Positions 1 to 7,365 of a stretch of 10,116 bases of DNA are shown here, piece by piece; the first letter of the stretch is position 1, and the number at the start of each line of letters is the position of its first letter. The notes under the pieces are model-generated. The model made no database searches, was not told where the DNA came from, and saw only the letters and a list, made by a program, of their open reading frames with translations. The DNA comes from an uncultured Coriobacteriaceae bacterium (lineage in GTDB: Bacteria > Actinomycetota > Coriobacteriia > Coriobacteriales > Eggerthellaceae). The translations under genes and the position numbers were made by a program. Location: NCBI GenBank assembly GCA_900554945.1, contig USJN01000035.1, positions 1-10,116 on the forward strand. The letters are read 5' to 3'.

Positions 1-5
1 TGGCT

Positions 6-335
6 ATGATGAATGAAGAGGAAATTCGCGCTGAAGTTGAAGAGCTCGGGCGTCTTACGGAAGCTCAAGAAGATATTCTGTACAACATCGCTTTAAAGCA
101 GGACGAGCTTGGCCGCGAGGCGACGAATATGTTGCTTGAGAAGGTTGTCGACAGTGAAATTTATCAGCCGATGATTGATCGCGAGATGCTGACCTACGAG
201 GTCTTCAACAAGGGCGGAAAGCATGAGATTGCCTGCTTGTACGTAACCCTCAAGGGTATGCGCTATTGCATCACGTTTGGCGATGAGATTTCCTCTCGTC
301 GCCCGGTCGACCCTGCAGGCGTTCCCCGAAAGTAA
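6..335 (+). CDS. Unidentified small protein (109 aa, start uncertain)
   Basis: I do not recognise this protein. The reading frame opens with two consecutive ATG codons at 6 and 9 and ends with TAA at 333-335. Only five bases precede the first ATG, so no ribosome binding site can be seen and the gene may begin before the window. The N-terminal half (residues about 1-50) is strongly charged and heptad-like, rich in Glu and Leu, consistent with one or two amphipathic helices or a short coiled coil. The C-terminal half looks like a small beta-rich unit (residues about 62-95) with two Cys. There is no signal peptide or membrane segment, so it is probably cytoplasmic. A strong intrinsic terminator follows 12 nt after the stop, which supports this frame as a real gene end and separates it from the next operon. 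Confidence 0.7.
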   Translation: MMNEEEIRAEVEELGRLTEAQEDILYNIALKQDELGREATNMLLEKVVDSEIYQPMIDREMLTYEVFNKGGKHEIACLYVTLKGMRYCITFGDEISSRRPVDPAGVPRK

Positions 336-347
336 TCGCATTTTTCG

Positions 348-381
348 AAAACGGCCCGACACCCTCGCGTCGGGCCGTTTT
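348..381 (+). terminator. Intrinsic terminator, perfect 13-bp stem
   Basis: Positions 348-360 (AAAACGGCCCGAC) are the exact reverse complement of 369-381, with an 8-nt loop at 361-368. The GC core is flanked by an A run on the left and a T run on the right, and the downstream sequence continues T-rich, so the structure could end transcription in both directions. It lies 12 nt after the stop of the first gene and about 100 nt before the LRR gene, so the two are likely separate transcription units. Confidence 0.88.
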
Positions 382-435
382 GTCTATTCTGGGGAGTGCA
401 ATGGGATTGGACGGGGGTTATTCTTGGATTGCCCC

Positions 436-466
436 TTGCGACGCATTGCGTTCGTTAGTTGATAGT
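436..466 (+). promoter_or_regulatory. Weak candidate promoter for the LRR-VWA-AAA operon
   Basis: A promoter for the operon should lie between the terminator (ending at 381) and the ATG at 484. The best boxes I can see are TTGCGA at 436-441 and GATAGT at 461-466, separated by 19 nt. The spacing is long and the -10 box matches the sigma-70-type consensus at only four of six positions. The location argues for a promoter here; the exact boxes are a guess. Confidence 0.22.
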
Positions 467-483
467 TGCTTTGAGGTGCGGGA

Positions 484-2790
484 ATGGCAGACGGTCTATT
501 AGGGATTCCTCATATCGCCTACGCTAAGGCTCAGGTGAATCGTAACAAGTCGCTCGATGTTAGCAAGCTCGATGTGAGCTTTGGAGGCTTTACCCCTATG
601 CCGCTCAATGACGGTAAGGCGACAAGGGAGCAGGTCCTTTCAACCGAAGCTCGAATTCGCGAGCGCCGCGAGGCTGCCCTGCGAGAGCAGGCGATTCAGG
701 ATGCATGCACTTCTGAGCTTCGTCATTTTGTTGATGAAGCTGGAACCGATTGGGAATACGTCGTGCTGTCGGAATCTTCGATTCGTATTGAGCGCTGTTT
801 GCCTGCTGTAGGCGAGCTTGCGATTCCCGATTTGATCGAGGGTTTGCCGGTTCGCTCGCTGGCGCCCGATGCCTGCTCGAGTTTAGAAGACGTGACGTCG
901 ATCGTCGTACCAGAGGAAGTGAAGTTTATCGGGGGCTGCGCTTTCCGCTTCTGCAAGCGTTTGGAATGCGTTGTGCTGTCGCGCAACCTTACCACTTTCG
1001 AGTCCGATTGGTTTCGTGGATGCCCTTCGCTTTCGAGGCTACGCATGCCGGGGCTTTTGGAAGAGGTTGGACCGAGCTTGTTCGACATTCCCCATCTCGA
1101 GTACGTCGAGTTCGGTGCGGCGCTTTCCCGTGTTGAACCGGGAACGTTCCAGAAGAGCAGGCTGATTGGAATATCGATCGATCCTGAAAATCCCTGGTTG
1201 CAGACCGACGGCGTTGCAATCTACTCAAAAGACGCCAAAACGCTCGTAGCGCTTGCGTGCCCCTTGCCATCGTACGCCGTCGCGCCTTCGTGCACGACGA
1301 TTGCGCGGAAAGCGTTCAGCTCCTTTGACGAGCTAGCGCAGGTCGACCTGCCGAGCAGCGTCGAGGAAATAGGCCCCTACGCTTTCGCTCGTACTGGGGT
1401 GCGGACCTTCCAGGCTCCTTCTGCCTTAAGGGAAATCGGGGAGCGCGCGTTCTTCGCCTGTGCCTTCCTTGAGAGTGTCTCGCTCAACGAGAAGCTGCAG
1501 GTCATCGGGCCGGATGCGTTCAGCAATTCGAGTATATCAACCTTAAGGATTCCGAACAGCATTGTCGAAATCGGATACCCTGTTGCTGCGCGAACAAAGC
1601 TGGTTTACGCGGGCGAGGGTGCAACGTTTACGATGGAGCCCGGTTCGGAGCGGCTCATGCTCGACGAATTTGGCGCCCTCTATGAGCTTCAGGGCGACGG
1701 CATGAAGCTGCTGTGTCTGTTCGATGGCGAGGCGAAGCGATTCGAGGCAGCGGAGGGGACGACGGAGGTGGCCCCGGGAGCGTTGCTCAACCATGCGGCG
1801 CTCGAAGAGGTGGTGCTGCCCGAGGGGGTTCGCATTATCGGCGCTGCCGCATGCAAGGGCTGCCGAGCGCTGCGTCGCATCGTTATCCCCGAGGGCGTTG
1901 CCGAAATGGGCGCTGAGGCGCTTATGGATACGGCTCTCGAATCGCTGCATATCCCCGCATCGCTCGAGAAGATCGGGGAGAACGCGCTTGTCACCTACAA
2001 CGCCCACAATGGAAAGCGCCGGCCGACACTTCGCGAGGTTACGGTGGCGCAAGGCAATGCGCGCTATGAGGAAAAAAATGGCATGATGCTCGAGAAATGG
2101 AGTAGCGGCCAGGCCCGTGTCGTGGTGAACACCGACTCTCGGGAATGCGTGAGAATCCCCGAGGAGATCGTCGCCATTGCGCCGTACGCTTTCAATGGTG
2201 ACAGGAACATTCGCGAGCTCTACCTTTCCAATCGAATCAAGCTGGTGGGAATGCGCGGCCTTGCCTTCCAGTGCTTTATCGAGCTGATCCATATCGACCT
2301 TGAAGAGCCAATTGGGGGTCATACCAGCTTCGACGTGCGCTTTCCCGAAATCGACCGAAGCGTCAAGCAAATCGAGCTTGCATTCAGCGTCCCCGACCAT
2401 GTGAGCGTCGAGGCGATTCTCGACCATTACGACGGCTCGATAGTGAGCGGCTCGAGCTATGACGCGATGGTAGACGGCGGCATCGGTCTATACGACCAGA
2501 GCAAGATGATCATCGCGCGGCTGAAGGACCCTGTTCTCATGACGCCTTCGAACAAGAGCATGTGCGATCGCGTGATGAGGAGCAACCTCGTCGACATCAT
2601 CGTGCAGGCGGCGCGCCATGATGATCGGCAAGTCGTGGATGACATGCTTGATTTGGGTTATCTTACAAAAGATAATATCGATATCGTGGTTGAGCGCGCG
2701 AGCGATGTGCAGGATGCTGCGATGACGGGGTACCTTCTTGAAGTGAAGCGCCGGTTCTTCGGCAGCCAATTGATGGACTTCGATTTGTAA
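484..2790 (+). CDS. Cytoplasmic BspA-like leucine-rich-repeat (LRR_5) protein
   Basis: This 768-aa protein carries many LRR_5/BspA-type repeats, from residue about 90 to about 620, recognisable by recurring units of the type 'L..V.LP..v..IG..AF..C..L' (for example around residues 120-160, 280-350 and 435-500). Such repeats form elongated recognition surfaces that bind proteins. The repeats are interrupted at about 360-430 and 510-560 by non-repeat inserts. Residues about 45-80 form a charged, Arg/Glu-rich helix. The C-terminal 90 residues are helical and lack the LRR pattern; they vaguely resemble ankyrin-like helical pairs. There is no signal peptide, LPXTG motif or membrane segment, unlike classic surface BspA proteins, so I infer a cytoplasmic location. 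The start is supported by GAGGTG at 473-478, 5 nt upstream of the ATG. The stop lies 9 nt before the VWA gene, so it is the first gene of the operon and may be a substrate-recognition or scaffold partner of the ATPase-VWA pair. Confidence 0.88.
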   Translation: MADGLLGIPHIAYAKAQVNRNKSLDVSKLDVSFGGFTPMPLNDGKATREQVLSTEARIRERREAALREQAIQDACTSELRHFVDEAGTDWEYVVLSESSIRIERCLPAVGELAIPDLIEGLPVRSLAPDACSSLEDVTSIVVPEEVKFIGGCAFRFCKRLECVVLSRNLTTFESDWFRGCPSLSRLRMPGLLEEVGPSLFDIPHLEYVEFGAALSRVEPGTFQKSRLIGISIDPENPWLQTDGVAIYSKDAKTLVALACPLPSYAVAPSCTTIARKAFSSFDELAQVDLPSSVEEIGPYAFARTGVRTFQAPSALREIGERAFFACAFLESVSLNEKLQVIGPDAFSNSSISTLRIPNSIVEIGYPVAARTKLVYAGEGATFTMEPGSERLMLDEFGALYELQGDGMKLLCLFDGEAKRFEAAEGTTEVAPGALLNHAALEEVVLPEGVRIIGAAACKGCRALRRIVIPEGVAEMGAEALMDTALESLHIPASLEKIGENALVTYNAHNGKRRPTLREVTVAQGNARYEEKNGMMLEKWSSGQARVVVNTDSRECVRIPEEIVAIAPYAFNGDRNIRELYLSNRIKLVGMRGLAFQCFIELIHIDLEEPIGGHTSFDVRFPEIDRSVKQIELAFSVPDHVSVEAILDHYDGSIVSGSSYDAMVDGGIGLYDQSKMIIARLKDPVLMTPSNKSMCDRVMRSNLVDIIVQAARHDDRQVVDDMLDLGYLTKDNIDIVVERASDVQDAAMTGYLLEVKRRFFGSQLMDFDL

Positions 2791-2799
2791 GGGGGCGAC

Positions 2800-4446
2800 A
2801 TGTCGACGCAGGAGACAATAGCTGACGCGAAGCTTGCGCGTCGCGCTCGCGAAGACGAGCTCGCTCGGGACATCCTCGACGAATGTCGCGTTCAGCTCAT
2901 GCTGAAGTTCCGTTTCCTGGACATGGCCCTTTGGCGTATGGAAAACCTGCCGATTCGTGCGGGGGCGCGGTATTCGCTGACCACTGATGCGCGCCGTGTG
3001 GCGTTCGATCCGCCGCGCGTGATCGCGCGGTTCGAGGAGGGCTTCGACGAGCTCATCCGCGACTATCTGCATATGGTGATGCACTGCATCTTCCGCCACC
3101 CGTTCGATAAGGACCACCGAAATCGCCAAGCTTGGAACCTGACGTGCGATATCATCGCCGAAAGCGTGGCGCTCGATATGTGCGCGGGGCGATTTTCCTC
3201 ACCGCAGGACGCCGAGCGGACTGAAGTGCTCGACAGGATAAAGATGCTGACGGGAAGCCTTCTTCCCAATAAAGTATATGCGCTGGTGAAGGGTATGGTT
3301 CTCACGCCTTCCGGACAGCAGTACCTCGGGATGGGCCGCTCGACGCTCAACGACTGGGTCGCACTGTTCGAGAGGGACGATCATTCGGCATGGCCGTCGA
3401 ATGCCGATGAGGATTCGCCCGCTGAGCGTCGTGAGGCTCAGAAGATGGAAGAGGTGAGCGAGCGCGATTCCGGCGAAGCACCCGAGTCCGATGACATGGA
3501 GCTTGAATCTGCTGGCGGTGCCGATGAGCCAACCGACACGGACGATAAAAGGGATGATTCGCAAACCGAGCAGGCGGAAGATGCGGCGGATGATACCGAC
3601 GATGCCGAGGATGGAGAAGGCGACAGCGCCGAGCCCGTTCCGCTGACCAGCGAGGATGAGGAACGTGAGCATTCCGAGAACGACGAGGCTGAGCGGGAAT
3701 GGGAGGAAATCTCGAAGGAGATCGAGATGAACCTCGAGACGTTCTCGAAGGAATGGGGCCGCGAATCGGACAGCCTGATGCAGCATTTGTCGGTGGCGAA
3801 CCGCAAGGTGTACGACTACACGGAGTTTCTGCGCAAGTTCATGACGATGAACGAGGAAATGCTGCTCAACCAGGACGAATTCGACTACATCTACTACACC
3901 TACGGCATGGAGCTCTACGGGAACATGCCGCTTGTCGAGCCGCTCGAGTACAAAGAGGCCGATCGAGTGCGCGAGTTCGTCATTGCTATCGATACGTCGG
4001 GATCGGTACGGGGTGATCTGGTCCGCCGCTTCATCGAGCACACGTTCGACATCTTGAAGGAGTCGGAAACCTATACGACCGAGGTCAACGTGCATATCGT
4101 GCAGTGCGACGCGCGCGTGCAGTCCGATACGCGGATCACCGATATCGGCGAGATTGACAAGCTCATGGAGGACTTCGTCATCAGGGGGTTCGGCGGGACC
4201 GACTTTCGTCCGGTGTTCGACTACGTCGAGACGCTGCGCGATCGCGGCGAGCTGGCCGAGATGAAGGGTCTTATCTATTTCACAGACGGTCTGGGGAGCT
4301 TTCCCGAAAAGCCGCCCGATTACGACACGGCGTTCGTATTCATGGACGAAGAGGGGCGCGACCTTCCGCCAGTGCCGCCCTGGGCGATGAAGGTCGTCAT
4401 CGACGAGGCTGGCATCAATCGGTTCAAAAGCCAAGGCATCCGCTAG
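2800..4446 (+). CDS. DUF2201-type protein: metallopeptidase-like N-terminus plus VWA-like domain
   Basis: The 548-aa product has the layout of the COG3864/DUF2201 family, predicted metal-dependent peptidase domain followed by a VWA-like domain. Residues about 20-190 form the N-terminal domain, which includes the His pattern H91-x3-H95-x4-H100. The usual family motif begins HE; here residue 92 is Met, so peptidase activity is doubtful. Residues about 200-300 are a low-complexity insert dominated by Asp and Glu. The VWA-like domain begins near residue 388, with a metal-binding DTSGS at 398-402, Thr467 in GGTDFRP and Asp496 in YFTDG, all consistent with an intact MIDAS-type metal site. The start is preceded by AAGGGGG at 2789-2795, which overlaps the upstream stop codon and implies translational coupling with the LRR gene. 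The ATPase gene follows after 27 nt. VWA proteins next to MoxR-type ATPases typically act as their adaptor or substrate-handling partner, and that role is the likely one here. Confidence 0.88.
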   Translation: MSTQETIADAKLARRAREDELARDILDECRVQLMLKFRFLDMALWRMENLPIRAGARYSLTTDARRVAFDPPRVIARFEEGFDELIRDYLHMVMHCIFRHPFDKDHRNRQAWNLTCDIIAESVALDMCAGRFSSPQDAERTEVLDRIKMLTGSLLPNKVYALVKGMVLTPSGQQYLGMGRSTLNDWVALFERDDHSAWPSNADEDSPAERREAQKMEEVSERDSGEAPESDDMELESAGGADEPTDTDDKRDDSQTEQAEDAADDTDDAEDGEGDSAEPVPLTSEDEEREHSENDEAEREWEEISKEIEMNLETFSKEWGRESDSLMQHLSVANRKVYDYTEFLRKFMTMNEEMLLNQDEFDYIYYTYGMELYGNMPLVEPLEYKEADRVREFVIAIDTSGSVRGDLVRRFIEHTFDILKESETYTTEVNVHIVQCDARVQSDTRITDIGEIDKLMEDFVIRGFGGTDFRPVFDYVETLRDRGELAEMKGLIYFTDGLGSFPEKPPDYDTAFVFMDEEGRDLPPVPPWAMKVVIDEAGINRFKSQGIR

Positions 4447-4473
4447 CTGCGGGCGCGTGAAAGGACGGGCACT

Positions 4474-6906
4474 ATGAATATCGTCTCGGCGAAACAGCAG
4501 GTGAAAGATACTGTTGAGGCATACTTGAAGAGGGATGACGCGGGGCTGCTCTCGATTGCCTCTGTGCACCAGCGACCGATTTTCTTGGTGGGCGCGCCGG
4601 GAATCGGCAAGACCGCAATCATGGAGCAGGTCGCCCGCGAGCTGGGCATCGGCATCGTGTCGTACTCCATGACGCATCATACGCGCCAGAGCGCGCTCGG
4701 CCTTCCGCATATCGAGCATCGGGAATTCGAGGGGAAGGAATTCGATACATCCGAGTACACGATGTCGGAGATTATCGCGGCGATTTACGATTACATGGAG
4801 CGCACGGGGTTGCGCGAGGGCATCCTGTTCCTCGACGAGATCAACTGCGTTTCGGAGACGCTGTATCCCTCGATGCTCCAGTTTTTGCAGTTCAAGACGT
4901 TCGGCAAACATAAGGTGCCTGAAGGATGGGTCATCGTGTGCGCGGGCAACCCGCCCGAGTACAACCGCTCGGTGCACGAGTTCGACATCGTGACGCTTGA
5001 CCGTTTGCGCGAAATCGACGTCGAGCCCGACTACGGCGCGTGGAAGACCTACGCTTCCGAAGCGGGTCTTCACCCTGCCGTGACCACGTTCCTCGAGGCG
5101 AAAAAGGACTGCTTCTACAAGGTCGAATCGCGGCCGGGCGGCGGCAAGTCGTTCGTGACGGCCCGCGGTTGGGAGGATTTGGCGAAGGTCATCTCGCTGT
5201 ACGAGCAGATGGGAAAGCCGGTGAACCGCGATTTGTTCGTGCAGTTCCTGCGCGACGACGACATTGCCGACCAGTTCACCGTGTACTACTCGCTGTTTGA
5301 GAAGTATCGCTCCGATTATCAGGTGGGGTCGATTCTTTCCGGCACTGCGACGCCGTCCATTAAAGATCGCGCGAAGGCAGCGCCCTTCGACGAGCGCATT
5401 GCGCTTCTTGGCCTGATGATCGATACGCTGTCGGCGGACTGCTCGAAGGCGCTCGATCAGGAGGGCATAGTTGTGACGCTTCGCGACTTGCTGCGCGAGA
5501 CGAAGCCTGAGTTCCTCTCAGGTGCGAGCGTCGACGAGGCGCTTGCCCCTCGCGTGTCCGAACGCGAACGCAAGCTGGCGAGAAAGATAGAATCTGGCAC
5601 CGCCTCGCGGAAGTTCATTCGCGAGGAGCGCTTGGTCATCGATTTGCTGAAAGGCTTTGCAGCGCAGTGCATGCTCGAGAAGGCGACCGAGGGCGATGTT
5701 GCGTTTCACGCCATCGAGCGCGCGTACAAAGCTGAGGTCTCGAAGATTTCGCCTTTGGTTGACGCTGCGGGCGAGCGTATGAGCAACGCGTTCGACTTCA
5801 TCGACGAGACGCTCAGCAGCCGCGAGATGCTCGTGTTTCTGGCCGAGCTCACCACGCGCAAGCCGACCACGCGCTTCATCTCCCATTATGGAAACGAGAA
5901 GTACTACGAGCACAACCAGGAGCTTCAGGTCGATGCGGCTCGCATGGGGCTCACCGAGCGGGTGAGCAAGCTTGCCGAGATCGATGCCTCGCTGGCAGAA
6001 GAGCGCGAGGTGGGCGAGCCCGGCGCGGTCGGGATGCGCGTCGGTTCGAAGCCAAAGGGCGAGCCGGGTGCGACGGCGGGCTCGCGCGGTGCGGCGACTT
6101 CCTCGGCACCTGCGGGCGGCGTGGCCGATAGCGGTGCGGCGATTTCCGCCCCTGCCGCTGTGGCCTCCGCGAGCGCACAGGGCTCGCAAAACGTGCCGGC
6201 GGAGATTCCTGCGGGCGCGCTTGCAAAGCACTATGGCGGGAAGCAGTTCGAGTACGGCTTCGCGAGCGTGTGCAAGATGCTCTTGCCGTGTGAGGAGCTC
6301 AAAGGCAAGAAGGTGCTCGACATATGCTGCAGGCGCGGGCGCGGCGCATACAAGCTCAGCTCCCTGGTCGGCGATAGCGGCGAGGTGATGGGCGTCGATT
6401 GGAGCCCGTCGTATGTCGAAGAGGCGAAAGACGGCATGAGCCGCGCGTGGCACGAGAGCGGGCTTTCGCGCAACAACATGGAGTTCCGCGTCGCCTTCCC
6501 TGAAGACCTGATTGGCGCAGGCATCGGGTCGTCTGTCTACGATGCAATCTACGTGAATAACGTGATCACGCTTTTCTACGACCAGGAGCAGGCAATACGG
6601 GAATTTGGCCGTGTCTTGAAACCGGGCGGACTGCTGATTTTGGAGACCATCTTCGCGGACCGGCCGCGCACCGACTCGGTCGTGGACGAGGCACGCTCCA
6701 TCGGAAACAGCGTGCAGGCCGCGCGAACCGAGCGGGAGAACTTCGCGTGGCTTGAGGCTGCGGGCTTTGAGGCGCCCTCTGTCGAAGAGTCCTTCGGGGT
6801 CGAGGCCGATCGCGGTTACAAGGCGGGGCATGTCGTGCCGAAGGTGGCAGGAGACGAAAACGTGAAGTTCACGGCTGTGTCGCTCTACGTTCGCAAGAAG
6901 CGCTAA
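4474..6906 (+). CDS. MoxR-like AAA+ ATPase fused to ArsM-like SAM methyltransferase domain
   Basis: This is an 810-aa two-part protein. The N-terminal AAA+ module (about 1-290) has Walker A GAPGIGKT at 40-47 (Lys46), Walker B with Asp121-Glu122, a sensor-1 Asn159 in AGNPPEYN, and a DRLRE stretch at 176-180 as in MoxR/AAA_5 ATPases. A helical region (about 290-515) follows, then an Ala/Gly/Ser-rich flexible linker (about 516-578). The C-terminal 230 residues form a Rossmann-type methyltransferase: motif I near Asp616, an acidic strand-2 residue Asp642 in GVDWSP, and a post-motif LKPGGLLILE. The overall pattern resembles arsenite methyltransferases (ArsM), but the ArsM substrate cysteines cannot be confirmed, so the substrate is unknown. 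Motif I reads DICCRRG instead of DxGxGxG, so SAM binding may be altered or lost. GAAAGGA at 4459-4465 supports the start. As third gene of the operon it most likely powers remodelling together with the VWA protein. Confidence 0.9.
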   Translation: MNIVSAKQQVKDTVEAYLKRDDAGLLSIASVHQRPIFLVGAPGIGKTAIMEQVARELGIGIVSYSMTHHTRQSALGLPHIEHREFEGKEFDTSEYTMSEIIAAIYDYMERTGLREGILFLDEINCVSETLYPSMLQFLQFKTFGKHKVPEGWVIVCAGNPPEYNRSVHEFDIVTLDRLREIDVEPDYGAWKTYASEAGLHPAVTTFLEAKKDCFYKVESRPGGGKSFVTARGWEDLAKVISLYEQMGKPVNRDLFVQFLRDDDIADQFTVYYSLFEKYRSDYQVGSILSGTATPSIKDRAKAAPFDERIALLGLMIDTLSADCSKALDQEGIVVTLRDLLRETKPEFLSGASVDEALAPRVSERERKLARKIESGTASRKFIREERLVIDLLKGFAAQCMLEKATEGDVAFHAIERAYKAEVSKISPLVDAAGERMSNAFDFIDETLSSREMLVFLAELTTRKPTTRFISHYGNEKYYEHNQELQVDAARMGLTERVSKLAEIDASLAEEREVGEPGAVGMRVGSKPKGEPGATAGSRGAATSSAPAGGVADSGAAISAPAAVASASAQGSQNVPAEIPAGALAKHYGGKQFEYGFASVCKMLLPCEELKGKKVLDICCRRGRGAYKLSSLVGDSGEVMGVDWSPSYVEEAKDGMSRAWHESGLSRNNMEFRVAFPEDLIGAGIGSSVYDAIYVNNVITLFYDQEQAIREFGRVLKPGGLLILETIFADRPRTDSVVDEARSIGNSVQAARTERENFAWLEAAGFEAPSVEESFGVEADRGYKAGHVVPKVAGDENVKFTAVSLYVRKKR

Positions 6907-6907
6907 A

Positions 6908-6982
6908 CTTTGCGGCTAGGCGCCGTGCCTTGCAAAGGGAATGAGGCGCCTGCCAGGTCGCTGCGGCTTGGCAGGCGCCTTT
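6908..6982 (+). promoter_or_regulatory. Two-hairpin structure, possible attenuator or terminator
   Basis: The 96-nt gap between the ATPase-methyltransferase gene and the 92-aa gene folds into two hairpins. The first pairs 6908-6913 with 6932-6937 and 6918-6921 with 6927-6930. The second is a perfect 12-bp stem, 6944-6955 with 6969-6980, followed by only three T residues. Positions 6918-6924 (AGGCGCC) are also complementary to 6945-6951, the 5' arm of the second stem, so the two folds are mutually exclusive, as in attenuators. The weak T run means the second hairpin may be a leaky terminator or an mRNA-stabilising end rather than a full stop. Confidence 0.5.
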
Positions 6983-7002
6983 CGCATAAAAAGGGGGAAA
7001 CA

Positions 7003-7281
7003 ATGGCTGAAGTGCCTGTTGACAAGCGGTTTCGCGGGTCGGTTCGGCTGGTGACGCTGCTGTTGTGGCGCATCGCGAAGTCGACCAACGTGGAAGATGG
7101 CTTTCGTGCTGCGCGCGAGCTCAAGATGTTCGATGCCGAAAACGAAGCGTTCACGAGGCGCTGCTTTGCGCTCGACGCGCAGCTGGAGGCGGGCGAAGAG
7201 CTTGCGGAGCCTCTTACGATGGAACTGGTCGACGAGCTCCAGGCGTGCGCCATCAGGCTGAACTCCGCCGATCCGGCGTAG
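7003..7281 (+). CDS. Unidentified small helical protein (92 aa)
   Basis: I do not recognise this protein. The ATG at 7003 is preceded by an excellent purine-rich site, AAGGGGGA at 6991-6998, which decides the start; a TTG further upstream in the same frame at 6910 lies inside the hairpin region and has no such site. The product is predicted to be mainly helical and charged, with two Cys (in 'RRCFALD' and 'QACAIRL') and no signal peptide. A short hydrophobic run (VRLVTLLLW, residues about 15-23) is too short and too close to charges for a membrane span. It follows the ATPase-methyltransferase gene on the same strand across a possible attenuator, so it may be a regulated last gene of that operon or a separate unit. 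The stop TAG is at 7279-7281. Confidence 0.72.
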   Translation: MAEVPVDKRFRGSVRLVTLLLWRIAKSTNVEDGFRAARELKMFDAENEAFTRRCFALDAQLEAGEELAEPLTMELVDELQACAIRLNSADPA

Positions 7282-7290
7282 CGCAGGCGG

Positions 7291-7308
7291 GGGTTCTCGG
7301 CAGAGCCC
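7291..7308. other. Short hairpin in the convergent gap
   Basis: The 84-nt gap between the convergent 92-aa gene and the second DUF262 gene contains a 7-bp stem, 7291-7297 with 7302-7308, including one G-T pair and a CGGC loop. No T run follows on either strand, so it is at best a weak bidirectional terminator. Nothing else recognisable lies in this gap. Confidence 0.25.
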
Positions 7309-7365
7309 GCGGCATCAGATGGGGCATTTGCTTGTGGACGCGATGCCGCCCGCAAGCTGGTGCGA

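Noticed and set aside
1543..2427. A 294-codon minus-strand open frame inside the LRR gene
   Set aside because: It mirrors the repeat codons of the LRR gene and has no domain or ribosome binding site evidence.
3199..5073. A 624-codon open frame on the minus strand across the VWA and ATPase genes
   Set aside because: It lies antisense to two genes with clear domain motifs, and its translation is rich in His, Arg and Leu without recognisable domains: a mirror of GC-rich codon use.
5518..6831. A 437-codon minus-strand open frame opposite the methyltransferase region
   Set aside because: Antisense to the well-supported ATPase-methyltransferase gene; Arg/Ala/His-rich with no domain pattern.
6910..7002. 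Upstream TTG start extending the 92-aa protein to 123 aa
   Set aside because: It lies in the hairpin region without a ribosome binding site, whereas the ATG at 7003 has a very good one.
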